A stretch of 64,000 bases of DNA from Bradyrhizobium sp. 149 (GTDB taxonomy: Bacteria > Pseudomonadota > Alphaproteobacteria > Rhizobiales > Xanthobacteraceae): the NCBI RefSeq assembly GCF_023073915.1, contig NZ_JADPKK010000023.1:248001-312000 (forward strand), in the 5' to 3' direction. Below the pieces are notes generated by a model. It ran no database searches and was not told the origin of the DNA. It worked only from the letters and a program-made list of their open reading frames with translations. Below are positions 18,551 through 26,980 of the stretch, piece after piece. Position 1 is the first letter of the stretch. Every line of letters begins with the position of its first letter. The position numbers and the translations under genes are program-made.

Positions 18551-19327
18551 CTATGCGAAGTCATCAACACAGGAAAACACAGGCAAACCACCGAAGACCT
18601 CGGAGTTCTTATAACGAACCTCGATGCGCTCGCGCTCGTCTTTGCCAATCGTGTCGCCATCCTTGATTACGTTTCCGTGCTCGATCAGATAAGCGGAAAG
18701 TCCGTTCACTTTATCGATCAGCGCCGGAAGCGTGAGCTTGCCCGTGTCGAACTGGATCTCGCGCCCGACGAAAGCCGACAGCCCCATCGTGATCGCGCCG
18801 ATCTTCCCATCTGACTGGAATGGAAGAATGTCGACCCAGAGCGTGAAAGGATAATCAGGAAACGGCACAAACGACCGACTCGACATCTCCAGCCAGAGCT
18901 TGGCGGGCCGCGCCACCTGCCCGGCCCACACGACGCCGCTGCATTCCTGCATGGTGGCAATCAATGCACCAATCACAGCCGTGGTGATGCGCGCGGCGAT
19001 GAGCGGTCTCTGACCCTGCCCAAGCATCGAAACGATCAGATGACCTCGATGTCGTGCCGCAACCGTCTTGCTCTCCGGCCATGACCAGCCGGCGCGCGAC
19101 CACAGGCCGGGATCGTCAGGAATACGCGCCGGCATCGACATGACGGCAACAAACTCGTTGCCGCAGCGAATGAGCGGAGAGTTTGGTTGGACCTGTGGCA
19201 GAGTCCCGTTCTCCCCCACCTCCGTCCCCAATTCCGGATGTCGCGCGCGAAGGACCTTGGCAATCGCTGACATGTCCGGCGTTGCCGGACTGTCCAAAAG
19301 GACCAAAGCGAGAAGCGAGTTACTCAT
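18551..19327 (-). CDS. DUF4261 domain-containing protein
   Basis: The 258-residue protein begins MSNSLLALVLLDSPATPD. Its C-terminal half matches DUF4261: LWLEMSSRSFVPFPDYPFTLW, then GLSAFVGREIQF and a closing acidic tail. It has no signal peptide; the first hydrophobic strand is part of the fold. Members of this family are often found around polymorphic-toxin and immunity loci, and this copy is three features away from the toxin remnants. A LexA-type box lies 73 bp upstream of the start codon, suggesting DNA-damage control. The molecular function is not known to me. Confidence 0.7.
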   Translation of the reverse strand: MSNSLLALVLLDSPATPDMSAIAKVLRARHPELGTEVGENGTLPQVQPNSPLIRCGNEFVAVMSMPARIPDDPGLWSRAGWSWPESKTVAARHRGHLIVSMLGQGQRPLIAARITTAVIGALIATMQECSGVVWAGQVARPAKLWLEMSSRSFVPFPDYPFTLWVDILPFQSDGKIGAITMGLSAFVGREIQFDTGKLTLPALIDKVNGLSAYLIEHGNVIKDGDTIGKDERERIEVRYKNSEVFGGLPVFSCVDDFA

Positions 19328-19399
19328 CCACTGCCCCGCAGAAATTTGAGGCGAGACACAACTTCGTTCTCGCCCAAAGGTTGAAACTTTACTTTTCTA

Positions 19400-19414
19400 G
19401 AACAAAACAAGAAC
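19400..19414 (-). promoter_or_regulatory. Candidate LexA (SOS) box
   Basis: The minus strand reads GTTC, seven bases, GTTC (plus: GAAC at 19400-19403 and 19411-19414). This is exactly the direct-repeat operator form described for alphaproteobacterial LexA. It lies 73 bp upstream of the DUF4261 start, a suitable promoter position. Chance occurrence is possible for an 8-base fixed pattern. Confidence 0.45.
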
Positions 19415-20052
19415 AACGTCAACGAAAATTCCTTGCCTCGTGGGAGCACAAAACAAGTGTCGGCTTCTAGCCGAACAGGGTCGGTTTAGCTGGTCGGCGA
19501 CACGCACATTCGTTCTGACAAAAATGCTTCTCGCGCCTGGTGCTTCAGTCGTACGAAATATCGATGCAGATCGCACACAACCCGTGCATGTTCTCGATCG
19601 ATCTCGGTGAGCTCCGGCGACCCCGCCTACGGTCTGGTGCCGCATCTCGCCGGAACGCGTGCGAGTTCGCCGCCGGCACCATGGCGCGCTGAAGCAGCCG
19701 GGCGACGGCAGCGCGGAGGTGAGATCGATGCGCCCCATCCCGATCATCTGCACCGCGGCGCTGCTGCTCGAGGACATCATGCCCGAGCGAGAGCGCGTGA
19801 GCCAACGCGCAGACACACATCACCCCTTCCGTTCAAAAGTGAACATTGCAATCTCCTGCACCACAAAATGAGCAAGCCGCTCAAACTTCGCGTCCGCACG
19901 CCCGAAAGATTCTTCGAAACAAACTAGCAAATGACAGAGACGGTCCGAAACCGGCGGCCTAGGCTTGAGGCATCACCGCGCCTCACTCGGCATCGATCGG
20001 CAACGACAACGCCGGGGTTGCGCTCCCACCCTGCTCGCAATGGACATGCGCC
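19415..20052. other. 640-bp stretch without a supported gene
   Basis: The left part is A-rich, the right part GC-rich. Open frames on both strands lack ribosome binding sites, family resemblance and sensible composition. I see no RNA gene or repeat copy here. It may be the remains of genes lost from the island. Confidence 0.5.
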
Positions 20053-20253
20053 ATGCAGATGCGACGACGTTTCAAGCAGACCACGACACTCACCGAACGG
20101 CTCGCCGAAGAGGCCATGCGGCTGCGCGAAGAGGCGCGCGCGCTGGCGCCGGGGCGCCGCCGCGAGATGCTGCTGCGCAAGGCGCGGCAGGACGAGACCG
20201 CCATGCAGATCGACGCCTGGCTGCATTCGCCCGGCCTGAGGCCGCCGACATGA
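20053..20253 (+). CDS. Small basic helical hypothetical protein
   Basis: The 66-residue protein is charged and helical (LTERLAEEAMRLREEARALAPG), with no membrane segment. A second ATG at 20059 is an alternative start. I recognise it as a recurrent rhizobial small protein, with the conserved core LLRKARQDETAMQIDAWLHSP. Its stop overlaps the start of the next gene (ATGA at 20250-20253), so the pair is translationally coupled. Function unknown. Confidence 0.7.
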   Translation: MQMRRRFKQTTTLTERLAEEAMRLREEARALAPGRRREMLLRKARQDETAMQIDAWLHSPGLRPPT

Positions 20254-20456
20254 CCCAGCAATATCGCGCCTATCTCGTCGGCGAAAACGGCGTGTTCCGC
20301 TCCGCCGAAGCTTTCGAGGCCACGTCGGATGCGTCCGCCCTCATTTTCGCGCAGCAGTTCACGCGGCACGGCAAGGTCGAGGTCTGGCAGCTCGGCCGCA
20401 AGATCGCCGTGCTGGAGTCCTGCTCATCCCAGCCGGGAGTGCTCACGCGTCAATGA
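20250..20456 (+). CDS. Small hypothetical protein coupled to the preceding gene
   Basis: The 68-residue protein (MTQQYRAYLVGENGVFRSAE...) has a central FAQQFTRHGKVEVWQLGRKI. It is soluble, probably an alpha/beta miniature domain like those of DUF6894-neighbour genes. The start is set by ATGA overlap with the upstream gene. It converges with the DUF6894 gene and the two 3' ends overlap by 7 bp. Function unknown. Confidence 0.65.
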   Translation: MTQQYRAYLVGENGVFRSAEAFEATSDASALIFAQQFTRHGKVEVWQLGRKIAVLESCSSQPGVLTRQ

Positions 20457-20719
20457 TCGCGTGATGTCGAAGGCGTCCTGAAGGTCTCGATCGCGAACGA
20501 GAAGTTCACCTGCATCACGGGACCCGCGGCATCGCGAACGTCGATCGCCATCGACTGCCTGCGGCCCGCGGGCGGCGCGGAGACGATGGCATCTCGCGCC
20601 ATATCCGCGACCGACTTGGCGGCCTCCGCCTGAACGGCGCGTGGGCTGGCCAGCTCCAGCCCTTCCTCGTCGAGCGCTACACCGGTCTCATCGCGCAGGT
20701 CGAAATAATATCGGGGCAT
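20450..20719 (-). CDS. DUF6894 family small protein
   Basis: The 89-residue protein starts at ATG 20719 with the hallmark MPRYYFDLRDETGVALDEEG, followed by a helix LASPRAVQAEAAKSVADMA and a C-terminal strand region IDVRDAAGPVMQVNFSFAIE. This is the widespread rhizobial DUF6894 family of unknown function, often present in many copies per genome. Longer in-frame sequence upstream to 21001 is not coding. Confidence 0.8.
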   Translation of the reverse strand: MPRYYFDLRDETGVALDEEGLELASPRAVQAEAAKSVADMARDAIVSAPPAGRRQSMAIDVRDAAGPVMQVNFSFAIETFRTPSTSRDH

Positions 20720-21149
20720 TGCAGCATCCTTTGCCGGTATAGGTCCGAAGCGGACAAAGGGTTTCGGGGCGGCGCGAAAAATTCTGTGAGGGATCAATGG
20801 GTTCCGGGAACTCCAACCGGCACCGGCTGACGATCCCGCGCCTGCACTTCGCCAGCGTGCGGCCCGGTGCGAGCGTCCATCCAATCGGGGCACGAGCGCC
20901 GGCCGCGCGGCGCCTCGCCTTTTTTCTCGGTCCCATCGAAGCAGGTTTTCGCCGGCTGTGCGCGCGGCGTCACGGATGCACGCGCCGTGTCCGCCTATCA
21001 CTCATCCCACGACGACGTTCCCAAACAAAACAAACGCGCGGGTCGGGCCGCGAAATTGATCAAAGACGCGAAGCGGCAGCAGCAGTTGCCGCGTTCGTGG
21101 CGGTTTCCGTCAGGGGCGAAAGCGCCAAGCGCGACGAAACTTCGCGCCC
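20720..21149. other. 430-bp stretch without a supported gene
   Basis: GC-rich, with overlapping open frames on both strands that show no domain, ribosome binding site or composition bias of a real gene. No repeat copy or hairpin with a T-run was seen. Confidence 0.45.
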
Positions 21150-21398
21150 TCACTCCTCCGCAAGCTTCCGCTCGATATAGGCATCCACCGTCTCGGCGAA
21201 CGAGCGCTGCACGCCGACCGCGGCACCATGCTGGTCGAGCGCATCGCTCTGGAGTACGCGCAAGCCCCTCCCGCGCATGCAGACCGGCGCCGTGTTCAGA
21301 TATCCATCGATGGCGCCTTTCGCGAGCGGGATCGCCTTCGGGTCGCCCCTTGCGATCAGAAGGCGCAAGAGGCTCTGGCATTCGGCCAAACCTGGCAT
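21150..21398 (-). CDS. Small hypothetical protein
   Basis: The 82-residue soluble protein (MPGLAECQSLLRLL...) has two predicted helices and ends in AYIERKLAEE. It starts 12 bp after the stop of the 34-residue gene 21411-21515 and in the same direction, which supports a small two-gene operon. No family recognised. Confidence 0.45.
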   Translation of the reverse strand: MPGLAECQSLLRLLIARGDPKAIPLAKGAIDGYLNTAPVCMRGRGLRVLQSDALDQHGAAVGVQRSFAETVDAYIERKLAEE

Positions 21399-21410
21399 GG
21401 GATCAGCGCC

Positions 21411-21515
21411 TCACGCCTGCCGCGATGTCGATTTCGGCCGCTTCACCGGCTGGGTGTGCGTGCCGAACAGCGCCAGCAGAAACGCGACTTCTTCTTTCGA
21501 ACCGACCTGGATCAT
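21411..21515 (-). CDS. 34-residue small protein
   Basis: The gene is very short. It starts ATG at 21515 behind a good AGGAG (about 21522-21527) and ends TGA at 21411-21413. The protein is MIQVGSKEEVAFLLALFG followed by a basic tail VKRPKSTSRQA. The strong ribosome binding site and the adjacent downstream gene are the main support. Function unknown. Confidence 0.5.
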   Translation of the reverse strand: MIQVGSKEEVAFLLALFGTHTQPVKRPKSTSRQA

Positions 21516-21873
21516 GATGATCTCCTCTTCGCTTGGTTGGTCGGGCGCAGCGGGCGGCAAGTTCGAGACGATCTGGTTTCAGCACTGTTTCAGGCGTGTT
21601 TCGTCGGGAACGCGCCATGTCCAAATGTGCACAGAAACGGCCGAGGCACGACTCAGGCGGCAACACGAGAAAACGAAAACACGCCACCTGATTAGGAACA
21701 GCTTTAACAGCCAAAGGGTTATCCGGGTGTCGGTCCGGATGCACGACCGACAACCCGCACGGCCTCAGCTCGGTCTGCCGCGCTGGGGCCGTTTCTTTCC
21801 ACTCGCAGGTCAAAGCAGGCCAGAGATTTCAGGCGCTATGGAAGCAGACCTGGAGGCGCCGACCGAGGCGGCC
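21516..21873. other. 360-bp stretch without a supported gene
   Basis: Open frames on the plus strand run across this area but look like composition artefacts. No RNA gene, repeat or terminator recognised. Confidence 0.4.
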
Positions 21874-22041
21874 TTACTTTTGCTTTTGGTCTGCCTTCGG
21901 CTTTTCCCAGAACAGCTTGTTGCAGTCGGAGCACCGAAAGATGGCAATCGCCCCGTCCGGTGAACCAACCGCGTCGATGAATGTCATGGGCTTGTTGCAC
22001 GCAGCACAAATTGGCTGCTGCCTGGTGTCTCGGTTCGCCAT
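21874..22041 (-). CDS. 55-residue zinc-ribbon protein
   Basis: The gene starts ATG 22041 and ends TAA at 21874-21876. The product has two CxxC knuckles, Cys12/Cys15 (ICAACNK) and Cys37/Cys40 (RCSDCNK), separated by a strand-turn GSPDGAIAIF, then a charged Lys-rich tail. This is the layout of a stand-alone zinc ribbon, probably nucleic-acid or protein binding. It is too short for a catalytic role. A second zinc ribbon of similar size lies at 22729-22908. Confidence 0.65.
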   Translation of the reverse strand: MANRDTRQQPICAACNKPMTFIDAVGSPDGAIAIFRCSDCNKLFWEKPKADQKQK

Positions 22042-22073
22042 TCCGCGCAACGCGGGAACGACGGACGAGGTTT

Positions 22074-22250
22074 CTATTGTTCTGGAGCCTCAGGGTGCCA
22101 GATCTTCGGAACCTGTTGCCGAAGCAGTGCCATTGACACCGCGATCTGCTCCCGAGAACGGCGCAGCATTTGTCGCGTCGTTTGGCTTGCATCAAGCTGG
22201 TGCGTTTTCTGCCAGTCGAAATACGCCTCGAATTCCTTGCTGGTGAGCAT
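22074..22250 (-). CDS. Small helical hypothetical protein
   Basis: The 58-residue protein starts at ATG 22250, chosen because GGGAG stands eight bases upstream; longer readings to 22280 are possible. Its sequence MLTSKEFEAYFDWQKTHQ continues with a basic helix TTRQMLRRSREQIAVSMALL. It is soluble and helical and may bind nucleic acid or a partner protein. It lies 32 bp upstream of the zinc-ribbon gene in the same direction. Function unknown. Confidence 0.6.
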   Translation of the reverse strand: MLTSKEFEAYFDWQKTHQLDASQTTRQMLRRSREQIAVSMALLRQQVPKIWHPEAPEQ

Positions 22251-22450
22251 GACAAGCTCCCGTCCTTGTTCCATTCGCAAGGTACGTCACGAAAGGGTTT
22301 AGGACAGTCCAAAAGTGAACACGCGCGGGAAACCCGCCTGCAGCCATCCGGTGCGCTCTTGCCCTCCAATCCGAACCCGCGCGCCTTTCACCTCACATTC
22401 ATGACCCCGCCCCTACACGACGGGCGACAAAACGGCACGTAGGCGGGATC

Positions 22451-22732
22451 ATGTCCTTTGACCCGATGGCCGCTGCGGTTGACTGGCTGGATGTCTACCG
22501 CGACGGCGATCTCGAAATCATTCTGGCAATGTGCTGACGACGCGGCGGTCCATTGCGGCTGCGGCGGCATGAAGACGATTTCGGGCCGGGAAGGCCTGCG
22601 CGCCTGTTGGGTCGATCGTCTGAAGACCTCCCCCCCGCGTCGGGCCTCGACAATCTCCAGCCGACCAACGGCGGAACCATCATCTTGTATGCCTGCGCTC
22701 CGGCACCCGGACGGCAGAGCGGCCCCGCCTAA
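22451..22732 (+). pseudogene. SnoaL/NTF2-like gene, frameshifted paralogue of 30395-30715
   Basis: The reading MSFDPMAAAVDWLDVYRDGD is nearly the same as the start of the intact gene at 30395 but hits TGA right after ILAMC. Two bases appear to be missing there; the next frame continues ADDAAVHCGCGGMKTISGRE, again matching the paralogue. A second shift follows near 22640 and the remainder (GGTIILYACAP) is degraded. It is a dead copy of the NTF2-fold protein, now overlapping the convergent zinc-ribbon gene at its 3' end. Confidence 0.75.
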
Positions 22733-22908
22733 ATCCAGACGTCCTCGCGGCAAGCGTCGCACCGGTAGATCAGGATCGAGCGATCGCGCCTCACGTCGAA
22801 GACCGAGGTCAGGCAACGCGTGGCCGTCTCGCATTTCGGGCACGCCGGCCCCGGCTGGTAGTGACGACCTGGACTCGTGGCCGGCCATGCTTGCTGTTCG
22901 TTGCTCAT
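22729..22908 (-). CDS. 59-residue zinc-ribbon protein
   Basis: It starts ATG 22908 behind AGAGGGTGAG and ends TAG at 22729-22731. Cysteine pairs Cys23/Cys26 (ACPKCE) and Cys50/Cys53 (RCDACR) form a zinc ribbon; between them lies a strand region TSVFDVRRDRSILIY. Proteins of this shape are common as tiny unassigned genes in rhizobia. It probably binds zinc; the partner is unknown. Confidence 0.65.
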   Translation of the reverse strand: MSNEQQAWPATSPGRHYQPGPACPKCETATRCLTSVFDVRRDRSILIYRCDACREDVWI

Positions 22909-22992
22909 CTCACCCTCTTGGGAGGAATGAGTTCCTAAGTACCAAAGTGGACATTCGTTCCATTGGCACGGCAGCGCTGCTAATTGATCGGC

Positions 22993-23211
22993 CTAATCCT
23001 GAACGACATGGCGGGCTTCCTGCCCGCGCCGATCGTCCAGACTCTGGACGGTGCAGATGCGCGCGGCACGGCGCGCCAGTTCGTCGTAGTTTTCCGCCAC
23101 CTTGCGCAGCACGTCCCGCGTCTCGGGGTACTCGCAATTATCCGCCTTGGTGCGGAATTCTTCCGCCCGCATCCGCCAGTACCGCGGAGGGTGCATCCGT
23201 TCGGCGCCCAT
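22993..23211 (-). CDS. Small helical protein of a rhizobial family
   Basis: The 72-residue protein starts at ATG 23211 with GGGGAG seven bases upstream. The core PRYWRMRAEEFRTKADNCEY and VLRKVAENYDELARRA forms two amphipathic helices; I recognise this as a frequent, often multi-copy rhizobial protein of unknown function. The longer in-frame extension upstream lacks support. Confidence 0.7.
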   Translation of the reverse strand: MGAERMHPPRYWRMRAEEFRTKADNCEYPETRDVLRKVAENYDELARRAARICTVQSLDDRRGQEARHVVQD

Positions 23212-23467
23212 GGGCCACTCCCCTAGGTTGGTCCAGCTGTCATGTTCCTTAATGGAAAGCGCGTCCAAGAGTTCCCCTGTGAGTGTTCCCGTCCCGATAA
23301 CGTAGACCGCGCAGAAGACTGCAACCAAAGGCGACAATGTCTCGCGGGACAGGTCGATTTTAGTTCAAATGCAGCAAGGCGAATTCGGCAGGATGCAAGT
23401 CGTTCGCGCCATGCTGGGACATGTCCCTTGCGAAAGACGCAACCGGGAAAGCTCGGAGAGATCGTCG

Positions 23468-23653
23468 ATGTATTACGTGGCCGCTGCGTTGCTGGTGCTG
23501 TCCGGACTGTTCTACTCCGCGAGCCATCACGAGATCGGCTCGTTCGGCGCCACCATGTGCACCTATGGAAGTGCGTTTTGCGACAACCCGCTGATCGTTT
23601 TTTCCGGCGCTGCGCTGGCCGGCGCCTGGGGCATGTTCGTCAGCATCAAATAG
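23468..23653 (+). CDS. Small membrane protein
   Basis: The 61-residue protein starts at ATG 23468 behind GGAGAG (23455-23460). Two hydrophobic segments, YYVAAALLVLSGLFYSA and VFSGAALAGAWGMFVSI, flank a short loop with two Cys (ATMCTYGSAFCDN) that could form a disulfide on the periplasmic side. Function unknown. It stands alone between the small-gene cluster and repeat copy 6. Confidence 0.65.
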   Translation: MYYVAAALLVLSGLFYSASHHEIGSFGATMCTYGSAFCDNPLIVFSGAALAGAWGMFVSIK

Positions 23654-23728
23654 TCCCGATTGCATGGACCCCAGCGAGTTATTTGTCCCCTGAGCAAGTG
23701 CGGGAGCGACTATTCTTGCGATAATGCA

Positions 23729-23758
23729 CTTATACAGGTGTTTTGCCCGACGAGTCAA
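23729..23758 (-). promoter_or_regulatory. Repeat copy 6: promoter half only
   Basis: Minus-strand -35 TTGACT (23753-23758), 18-bp spacer containing the family core, -10 TATAAG (23729-23734). The hairpin part is absent. Transcription would run leftward, antisense to the small membrane protein gene at 23468-23653. Confidence 0.5.
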
Positions 23759-23869
23759 AAGCGATTAGTAAAATCAGAAATCGGATCTAAGGCCGCGCGC
23801 ACGCCCGGGGAACCTTGTTCCCAGATTAGCATTTGCTAAGGACGCGCCCCGACCGAGGTCCCTCCTGCC

Positions 23870-25156
23870 ATGACCGACAGTGCCGTCACCCCCGCGAAAT
23901 CCGCGCCGACGCTGTTGCAAAGGCTGGGGCCGGGTCTCGTCACCGGGGCGGCCGACGACGATCCGTCCGGCATCGCCACCTATTCGCAGGCCGGCGCGCA
24001 ATTCGGCTACGGATTGCTGTGGACGGTGTTTCTGACCACACCGTTCATGATCGCCATCCAACTCGTCAGCGCCCGGATCGGCCGCGTCACCGGCAAGGGG
24101 CTGGCCGCCAACGTCATGCGGATTGCGCCGCGATGGGCGGTGCTGACGCTCGTCGCCATGCTCGTCGCCGCCAACACCTTCAACATCGCGGCCGACATCG
24201 CCGCGATGGCGGAGGCGCTCTCGCTGGTCATCGGCGGCCTCAACCACGAGCACGCGCTGATCTTCGCGGCGGGCTCGACGCTGCTGCAGGTGTTCCTGCC
24301 GTATCGCCGCTATTCGCCGGTGCTGAAATTCCTCACTTTGGCGCTGTTCGCCTATGTCGCGACGGCCTTTACCGTGAATATCCCGTGGAGCACGGCGCTG
24401 CTCGCTGCGGTCTGGCCGAAGGCCAATGTCGGCGCCGACTACCTCATGATGGTCGTCGCCGTGCTCGGCACCACCATCAGCCCCTATCTGTTCTTCTGGC
24501 AGGCCTCGCAGGAGGTCGAGGAGATGAACCAGGGCAGGCGCGACAAGCCGCTGCGCGAGCTGAAGCGCGGCGGCAATCCGGAGCTCGCGCGCATCAGGAC
24601 CGACACCATCTCCGGCATGTTGCTGTCCAACGGCATCGCCTTCTTCATCATCCTCACCACCGCCTCGGTGCTGCACGCACATGGCGTCACCAACATCAAT
24701 TCGGCGACGGAAGCCGCCGAAGCGCTGCGGCCGCTCGCCGGCGACTTCACCTTCGCCCTGTTCGCGATCGGCATCATCGGCACGGGCCTGCTCGCCATTC
24801 CGGTGCTGGCGGGCTCGGCCGCTTACGGCGTGGCGGAGATCTTCGGCTGGCGCGCGACGCTGGAGGCAAAGCCCGACGAAGCGGTCGGCTTCTACACCAT
24901 CATCGCGGTGGCAACCATCATGGGCTTCGGGCTTGGTTTCACCGGCATCGACTCCATTCACATGCTGGTCTGGAGCGCCGTGCTCAACGGCATCGTCGCT
25001 GTCCCGGTCATGGCGATGATGATGCTGATCGTCTCGAGCAGGACCATCATGGGCCGCTTCAAGGCCCGGCCATGGCTCGTTGTGCTGGGCTGGCTCGGCA
25101 CCGCCCTGATGGCGCTGGCCGTGCTCGCCCTGCTGGGCTCATCCGCGATCGGCTGA
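23870..25156 (+). CDS. Nramp-family divalent cation transporter, divergent ion-site motifs
   Basis: The 428-residue protein has eleven or so hydrophobic segments in the LeuT-like Nramp fold. The first helix carries ADDDPSGIATYSQAGAQFGY where classical Mn/Fe transporters have DPGN, and the sixth carries TTISPYLFFWQASQEVEEM where they have MPHN. The ion-binding Asp in helix 1 is retained, but the sulfur ligand of helix 6 is absent, as in Nramp-related carriers that do not prefer Mn(II). It is probably an inner-membrane metal or Mg(II)-type carrier; specificity cannot be read directly. It is monocistronic, with a 15-bp tandem repeat right after the gene. Confidence 0.85.
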   Translation: MTDSAVTPAKSAPTLLQRLGPGLVTGAADDDPSGIATYSQAGAQFGYGLLWTVFLTTPFMIAIQLVSARIGRVTGKGLAANVMRIAPRWAVLTLVAMLVAANTFNIAADIAAMAEALSLVIGGLNHEHALIFAAGSTLLQVFLPYRRYSPVLKFLTLALFAYVATAFTVNIPWSTALLAAVWPKANVGADYLMMVVAVLGTTISPYLFFWQASQEVEEMNQGRRDKPLRELKRGGNPELARIRTDTISGMLLSNGIAFFIILTTASVLHAHGVTNINSATEAAEALRPLAGDFTFALFAIGIIGTGLLAIPVLAGSAAYGVAEIFGWRATLEAKPDEAVGFYTIIAVATIMGFGLGFTGIDSIHMLVWSAVLNGIVAVPVMAMMMLIVSSRTIMGRFKARPWLVVLGWLGTALMALAVLALLGSSAIG

Positions 25157-25202
25157 CCAACCTTGCGACAGCGGACTTCACGCCGATCCCTGGTTGCCCT
25201 AA

Positions 25203-25262
25203 CAATTGCGGCCAGGGCGATTGCGGCCAAGTCAATTGCGGCGAAGCCCATTGCGGTCAGGT
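25203..25262 (+). repeat. Four 15-bp tandem repeats
   Basis: Units 25203-25217, 25218-25232, 25233-25247 and 25248-25262 share the core ATTGCGG with variable flanks. Because the unit is a multiple of three it stays open in frame (a Cys-Gly pentapeptide pattern), but no start or family supports a gene here. It lies between the Nramp gene and the enolase-superfamily gene. Confidence 0.7.
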
Positions 25263-25316
25263 CTGCCTTGCGACCAGACCACAAGAAAAAAGCCCGGCCG
25301 GGCCACAGGGAGCGAC

Positions 25317-26531
25317 ATGACCAGATCATCCAAAGCAACGAGCCTCGAAATTCTCGCCTGCGATGCCGGTTGGAGAAACTATCACTTCGTCAAGCTGACA
25401 ACCGGAGACGGTGTCGTCGGCTGGAGCGAGTTCGACGAAGGCTTTGGCTCGCCCGGCGTCGGCGCTGCAATCCAGCGCCTCTCGGCCCGCGTCATCGGGC
25501 AGAATGTCTTCCAGCACGAGCGCATCTACGCCGAACTGTTCGCGGCCACACGTCCCGCGGCTGGCGGTGTGGTGGCGCAGGCGCTCGGCGCGATCGAGAA
25601 CGCGCTGCTCGATGCCAAAGCGAAGTGTCTCGGTGTGCCCTGCTACGAACTGCTCGGCGGCAAGATCCGCGACCGTGTCAGGGTCTATTGGTCGCATTGC
25701 GCGACGTGGCGGATCAATCATCCGTCCTGGTACAAGCCGCCGATCGAGAACCTCGACGGCGTCAAGGCAATGGGGCGCGAAGTGCGCGAGAAGAAATTCA
25801 CCGCGCTCAAGACCAACATTTTTTCCTACGACGATGGCAAGCCGACCGGCTGGCGACCGGGCTTCGGCTCTCCCTTCGCCCCCGAGATCAACGTCGATCG
25901 CAAAATCCTGCGCGACCTGCGCATGCATCTGGAAGCGATCCGCGACGGTGCAGGCCCCGACGTCGATATCCTGCTTGACTGCAACTTCAACGCCAAGACC
26001 GAGGGCTATCTGAAGATCCTGCGCACCATTGCGGACCTCGACATGTTCTGGATCGAGATCGACAGCTTCAACCCGGAAGCGCTCGGTTACATCCGCAGGC
26101 AAAGCCCGCATCCGATCTCGTCCTGCGAGACACTATTGGGGCTGCGCGAATTCCTGCCCTATTTCCACCAGCAGGCGATGGATGTCGCAATCATCGACAC
26201 GCCCTGGAACGGCGTCTGGCAATCGATGAAGATCGCAGCCGCCGCGGAGGCCTTCGAAGTCAACGTCGCGCCGCATAATTTCTACGGGCATCTTTGCTCG
26301 ATGATGAATGCGCATTTCTGCGCCGCCGTGCCGAATCTGCGTATCATGGAAATCGATATCGATCGCTTGGCATGGGACCGCGAGCTGTTCACCCATGAGC
26401 CGGACATCCAGAACGGGCATTTGGTCATTCCGGACCGGCCCGGCTGGGGCACCGAGCCGAACGAGGAAGCCCTTCGTGCGCATCCGCCAAAGACCAGCGG
26501 CGGGCTTCTCAACTACGGTCGCAAGAACTAA
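25317..26531 (+). CDS. Mandelate racemase/muconate lactonizing enzyme family protein
   Basis: The 404-residue enolase-superfamily enzyme starts at ATG 25317, with AGGGAG just upstream. The barrel shows the catalytic lysine region ALKTNIF (Lys165), metal ligands Asp221 (DILLDCNF), Glu247 (WIEID) and Glu271 (SSCETLLG), and His320 (NVAPHNFYGHL) as the opposing base. The reaction type is alpha-proton abstraction from a carboxylate, as in sugar-acid dehydratases or racemases; the substrate is not identified. It stands alone, and its 3' end overlaps a small convergent membrane-protein gene by 4 bp. Confidence 0.85.
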   Translation: MTRSSKATSLEILACDAGWRNYHFVKLTTGDGVVGWSEFDEGFGSPGVGAAIQRLSARVIGQNVFQHERIYAELFAATRPAAGGVVAQALGAIENALLDAKAKCLGVPCYELLGGKIRDRVRVYWSHCATWRINHPSWYKPPIENLDGVKAMGREVREKKFTALKTNIFSYDDGKPTGWRPGFGSPFAPEINVDRKILRDLRMHLEAIRDGAGPDVDILLDCNFNAKTEGYLKILRTIADLDMFWIEIDSFNPEALGYIRRQSPHPISSCETLLGLREFLPYFHQQAMDVAIIDTPWNGVWQSMKIAAAAEAFEVNVAPHNFYGHLCSMMNAHFCAAVPNLRIMEIDIDRLAWDRELFTHEPDIQNGHLVIPDRPGWGTEPNEEALRAHPPKTSGGLLNYGRKN

Positions 26532-26824
26532 GGCGTCACCGGATTGACGGTCGGGGAGGTCTTCGGCCCCGGCCGCTCCGGCTCGATTGGCGACTTGTGT
26601 TCCGTCGGGAGCACTGCGGCACCTGCAGCGCGTGCTGCTTCTCCCGTGGTCGCATACATCGCAACATGGGCCGGCTGTGTCTTCGCGCGATTCCAGGGTC
26701 CATGATCCACGATGAGCATCGCAGCAATCGCAATGCCGGCCACAATCAACGCAATCACGCCGGGATGGCGGAGCGCCGAGGACATCGAGTTTGCGAAGCG
26801 ATCGCTTACCATCGGAGAACCCAT
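26528..26824 (-). CDS. Small single-span membrane protein
   Basis: The 98-residue protein has a short N-terminal helix, a hydrophobic span VIALIVAGIAIAAMLIV and a Pro/Glu-rich tail (KSPIEPERPGPKTSP) that probably faces the periplasm. A second Met at residue 5 is an alternative start. I recognise it as a rhizobial hypothetical. It converges on the enolase-superfamily gene with a 4-bp overlap. Function unknown. Confidence 0.6.
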   Translation of the reverse strand: MGSPMVSDRFANSMSSALRHPGVIALIVAGIAIAAMLIVDHGPWNRAKTQPAHVAMYATTGEAARAAGAAVLPTEHKSPIEPERPGPKTSPTVNPVTP

Positions 26825-26980
26825 GCGTTTTTCCCATCGCAGGTTAATGCAAAGGCGCCCCTCCGGGTTCCAGCTTCCGCCATGCAGGTTCCAAATGCCT
26901 GAGCAAGCCTGGGGTCTGCGGCGTAGCGCTCATGGCTACTTCTCAGCCAATGGACCTCGACGTTTCAAAATCAGCCAGCT

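Noticed and set aside
19415..20052. Several open frames on both strands in the 19.4-20.1 kb gap
   Set aside because: Composition and absence of ribosome binding sites indicate GC-driven open frames; none resembles a family.
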